Notes under the pieces: model-generated | Databases searched by the model: none | Told to the model about the DNA's origin: nothing | Seen by the model: only the letters and a program-made list of their open reading frames with translations | Translations under genes and position numbers: made by a program | Assembly: GCA_021811205.1 (NCBI GenBank) | Contig: JAJZPK010000064.1 | Coordinates: 1-12,079 of the forward strand | Direction: 5' to 3' | DNA: 12,079 bases | DNA from: Pseudomonadota bacterium | GTDB taxonomy: Bacteria; Pseudomonadota; Gammaproteobacteria; Burkholderiales; JABEVD01 | In this document: positions 10,571 through 12,079 of the stretch, piece after piece | How positions within the stretch are numbered: position 1 is the first letter of the stretch | Layout: each line of letters starts with the position of its first letter

Positions 10571-11419
10571 CTATGCTTCCGTATCTCTTATACGTTCCAT
10601 GTACATCACGGACGGGAAAGGCCTCAGATCTTCCAAGATTCGGTAGCCGCGAATTCGGCTGTCCTTCTCCTGCATGTCCTTGTAAAGATCAACCTGCTGA
10701 TTCTTCCACATCCTGGCTACCTTGGACTTCGGATCGACGATATTGCCGAACGTGATCGCGCTGGTCGGGCATGCCTGAACGCAGGCAGGAACGACTTCCC
10801 CGTCACGAACCAGTCTGTACTCTGTCCTTGCTCGGCTCTTTGCCTCATTCAGGCGCTGGACACAGAAGGTGCACTTTTCCATGACGCCTTTGGTCCGCAC
10901 CGTCAGATCGGGATTCAACTGGTCCTGAAGAGGAGCAGGCCATGCCGTGGAAGGGTAATTGTAGAAATTGAAATATCTGACCTTGTATGGGCAGTTCACC
11001 GAGCAATAGCGTGAACCAACGCAGCGGTGATAATTCTGCGAGTTCAACCCATCATTGGTGTGGCTAGTCGCCCCTACTGGACAGACCGTCTCGCAGGGTG
11101 CCTCCTCGCATTGCTGGCACATCATGGGCAGGAAAGACCCTCCACTTTCCGGAAATTCTCCCATGTTTTCATCCCAATACCGCTCTATTCTGATCCAGTG
11201 CATCACCTGACCATGCAGATAGCGCTTCTTGCCGACGACAGGCAGATTGTTTTCAGCATAGCAGGCCGTAGTGCAGGCGTTGCAGCCGGTACAGACGTCC
11301 AGGTCGAGCGCCATGGCCCACTTGTACTCGCTGTATTCCTTGTGGAGGTCATATTGGCCGCGATATGGACGCTTTTTCCTGTAGAAGGACCAGTTGTTCA
11401 AAAGATTCGTAATGGACAC
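10571..11419 (-). CDS. actB2: ActB iron-sulfur subunit (separate gene; three 4Fe-4S and one 3Fe-4S site predicted)
   Basis: This periplasm-facing ferredoxin-like protein carries electrons from the quinol site in ActC through a chain of clusters. The 282 residues hold four cysteine groups: C43/C46/C49/C53, C101/C104/C109/C113, C133/S136/C139/C143, and C183/C186/C213/C217. In the third group, CVGSRYCSVNCPYK, serine replaces the second cysteine, as expected for the single 3Fe-4S cluster known in ACIII. In many ACIII operons this region is fused to the C-terminus of ActB; here it is its own gene. It has no signal peptide, so export would have to be with its partner. The start is GTG at 11419, with AAGGAG eight bases upstream inside the end of the preceding gene, from which it is separated by two bases. 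Confidence 0.92.
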   Translation of the reverse strand: MSITNLLNNWSFYRKKRPYRGQYDLHKEYSEYKWAMALDLDVCTGCNACTTACYAENNLPVVGKKRYLHGQVMHWIRIERYWDENMGEFPESGGSFLPMMCQQCEEAPCETVCPVGATSHTNDGLNSQNYHRCVGSRYCSVNCPYKVRYFNFYNYPSTAWPAPLQDQLNPDLTVRTKGVMEKCTFCVQRLNEAKSRARTEYRLVRDGEVVPACVQACPTSAITFGNIVDPKSKVARMWKNQQVDLYKDMQEKDSRIRGYRILEDLRPFPSVMYMERIRDTEA

Positions 11420-11421
11420 TT

Positions 11422-12079
11422 TTAAATCTCCTTGGAAAGCTGAACCACGTCAGCAGGCAATGTCACGACCAGCTTGCGTCCCATCTGCGTACTGACAGGT
11501 CCCTCGTCCTTGACGACGATTTCGGAATCGCCAGTCTTCTTGATGGAAACCCGCGTACCGTAGATCGCGAGTTCGCCCGTATCTTTCTCGAAAACAGGAT
11601 TCAACATCCTGAACGGGTTCACCCCGACGCCTTTGGCGTATCTTCCGAGCGATTCATGCCCCTGCCCAAGCGGGAGCGACACGGCATCCGGATGTATGCC
11701 CGGGAAGAGATAGGCCTTGACCTTTACCGTTCCGCTTTGCGATGCCACCTCGAGCCAGTCCCCTTCCTTGATGCCCATTGCGGCAGCGGTTCTGGGATGT
11801 ATCTCTGCCCAGGAGTCCCAGACGATGGTCGTCAGCGGATCGGGAGACTCCTGCAGCCAGCCGCAATTCGCATGACGACCATCCCTGAAATAATGGCGCT
11901 CTGAAGGAACCAGGAAGAACGGATACATGGGATCTTGTGCATTTTCCGTTAACGGAATGGTCAGATTCTCGGCTGAGAATTTCGAGGAAATTTCCTGTGC
12001 AGGCGCATCGACATGAACCACGCCGCTGCTCAAGGTGTCATACCAGAAATGCTCGTCGGTATCGGTGTATTTCGCGACC
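11422..12079 (-). CDS. actB1: ActB molybdopterin-oxidoreductase-like subunit (C-terminal fragment)
   Basis: The last 218 codons of a larger gene are present; the frame is open to the window edge (beginning VAKYTDTDEHFWYDT), so the 5' part is missing. The segment corresponds to the C-terminal molybdopterin-dinucleotide-binding-like beta-barrel: WDSWAEIHPRTAAAMGIKEGDWLEVASQSG, then an ACIII-type stretch HPDAVSLPLGQGHESLGRYAKGVGVNP. In ACIII this subunit keeps the molybdoenzyme fold but has no molybdenum cofactor and serves as a structural platform, according to what is known of Rhodothermus and Flavobacterium complexes. Here it ends with a stop codon instead of running on into the iron-sulfur domain, which follows as a separate gene after two bases. 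I cannot check for the Tat-like N-terminus or cofactor residues. Confidence 0.88.
   Translation of the reverse strand, partial: VAKYTDTDEHFWYDTLSSGVVHVDAPAQEISSKFSAENLTIPLTENAQDPMYPFFLVPSERHYFRDGRHANCGWLQESPDPLTTIVWDSWAEIHPRTAAAMGIKEGDWLEVASQSGTVKVKAYLFPGIHPDAVSLPLGQGHESLGRYAKGVGVNPFRMLNPVFEKDTGELAIYGTRVSIKKTGDSEIVVKDEGPVSTQMGRKLVVTLPADVVQLSKEI

Noticed and set aside
6894..12079. Polysulfide reductase, Nrf nitrite reductase or Qrc complex instead of ACIII
   Set aside because: These share NrfD-like and iron-sulfur subunits, but the combination of two NrfD-like proteins, a DUF3341 protein and a monohaem cytochrome in this order is that of alternative complex III.

Overview
The window looks like a chromosomal segment from a Gram-negative proteobacterium, most likely a betaproteobacterium. 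The order pyrG-kdsA-eno-ftsB is a standard beta/gammaproteobacterial housekeeping block. Kdo synthesis (KdsA), a TonB-dependent outer-membrane receptor and a periplasmic binding protein all imply an outer membrane. The alternative complex III genes are reminiscent of respiratory clusters in iron- or sulfur-oxidising Nitrosomonadales, but this taxonomic guess is inference. Every gene I can support lies on the minus strand, so biological order runs from high to low coordinates. Genes are tightly packed, and I see no insertion sequence, tRNA, rRNA or CRISPR array.

Region 1 (12079 to 6894) is the 3' part of an alternative complex III (ACIII, quinol:electron acceptor oxidoreductase) operon. It holds the C-terminal end of the molybdopterin-oxidoreductase-like subunit (ActB1), the four-cluster iron-sulfur subunit (ActB2), the NrfD-like membrane subunit ActC, the small membrane subunit ActD (DUF3341), the monohaem cytochrome ActE and the second NrfD-like membrane subunit ActF. 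ActB is split over two genes. The operon ends in a strong intrinsic terminator. The pentahaem subunit ActA and the operon promoter would lie beyond the right edge.

Region 2 (6893 to 3869) is a vitamin B12 uptake unit: a probable extended -10 promoter, a cobalamin riboswitch, then btuB (outer-membrane receptor) and btuF (periplasmic binding protein). The BtuCD inner-membrane transporter is not in the window. The riboswitch leader is the most intricate non-coding part. It carries two hairpins exposing the same G-rich loop complementary to the aptamer's C-rich loop, plus a downstream copy of one strand of the closing stem.

Region 3 (3868 to 1) is the housekeeping block pyrG (CTP synthase), kdsA (Kdo-8-phosphate synthase, with the ligand set of the metal-dependent class), eno (enolase) and the first 12 codons of ftsB. 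Overlaps or very short gaps indicate one transcript. PyrG and KdsA both feed lipopolysaccharide synthesis: CTP is needed to activate Kdo, and KdsA uses phosphoenolpyruvate, the product of enolase.

I found no wholly unknown gene system. The points most worth following up are the riboswitch expression platform, the split ActB, and the class of KdsA.
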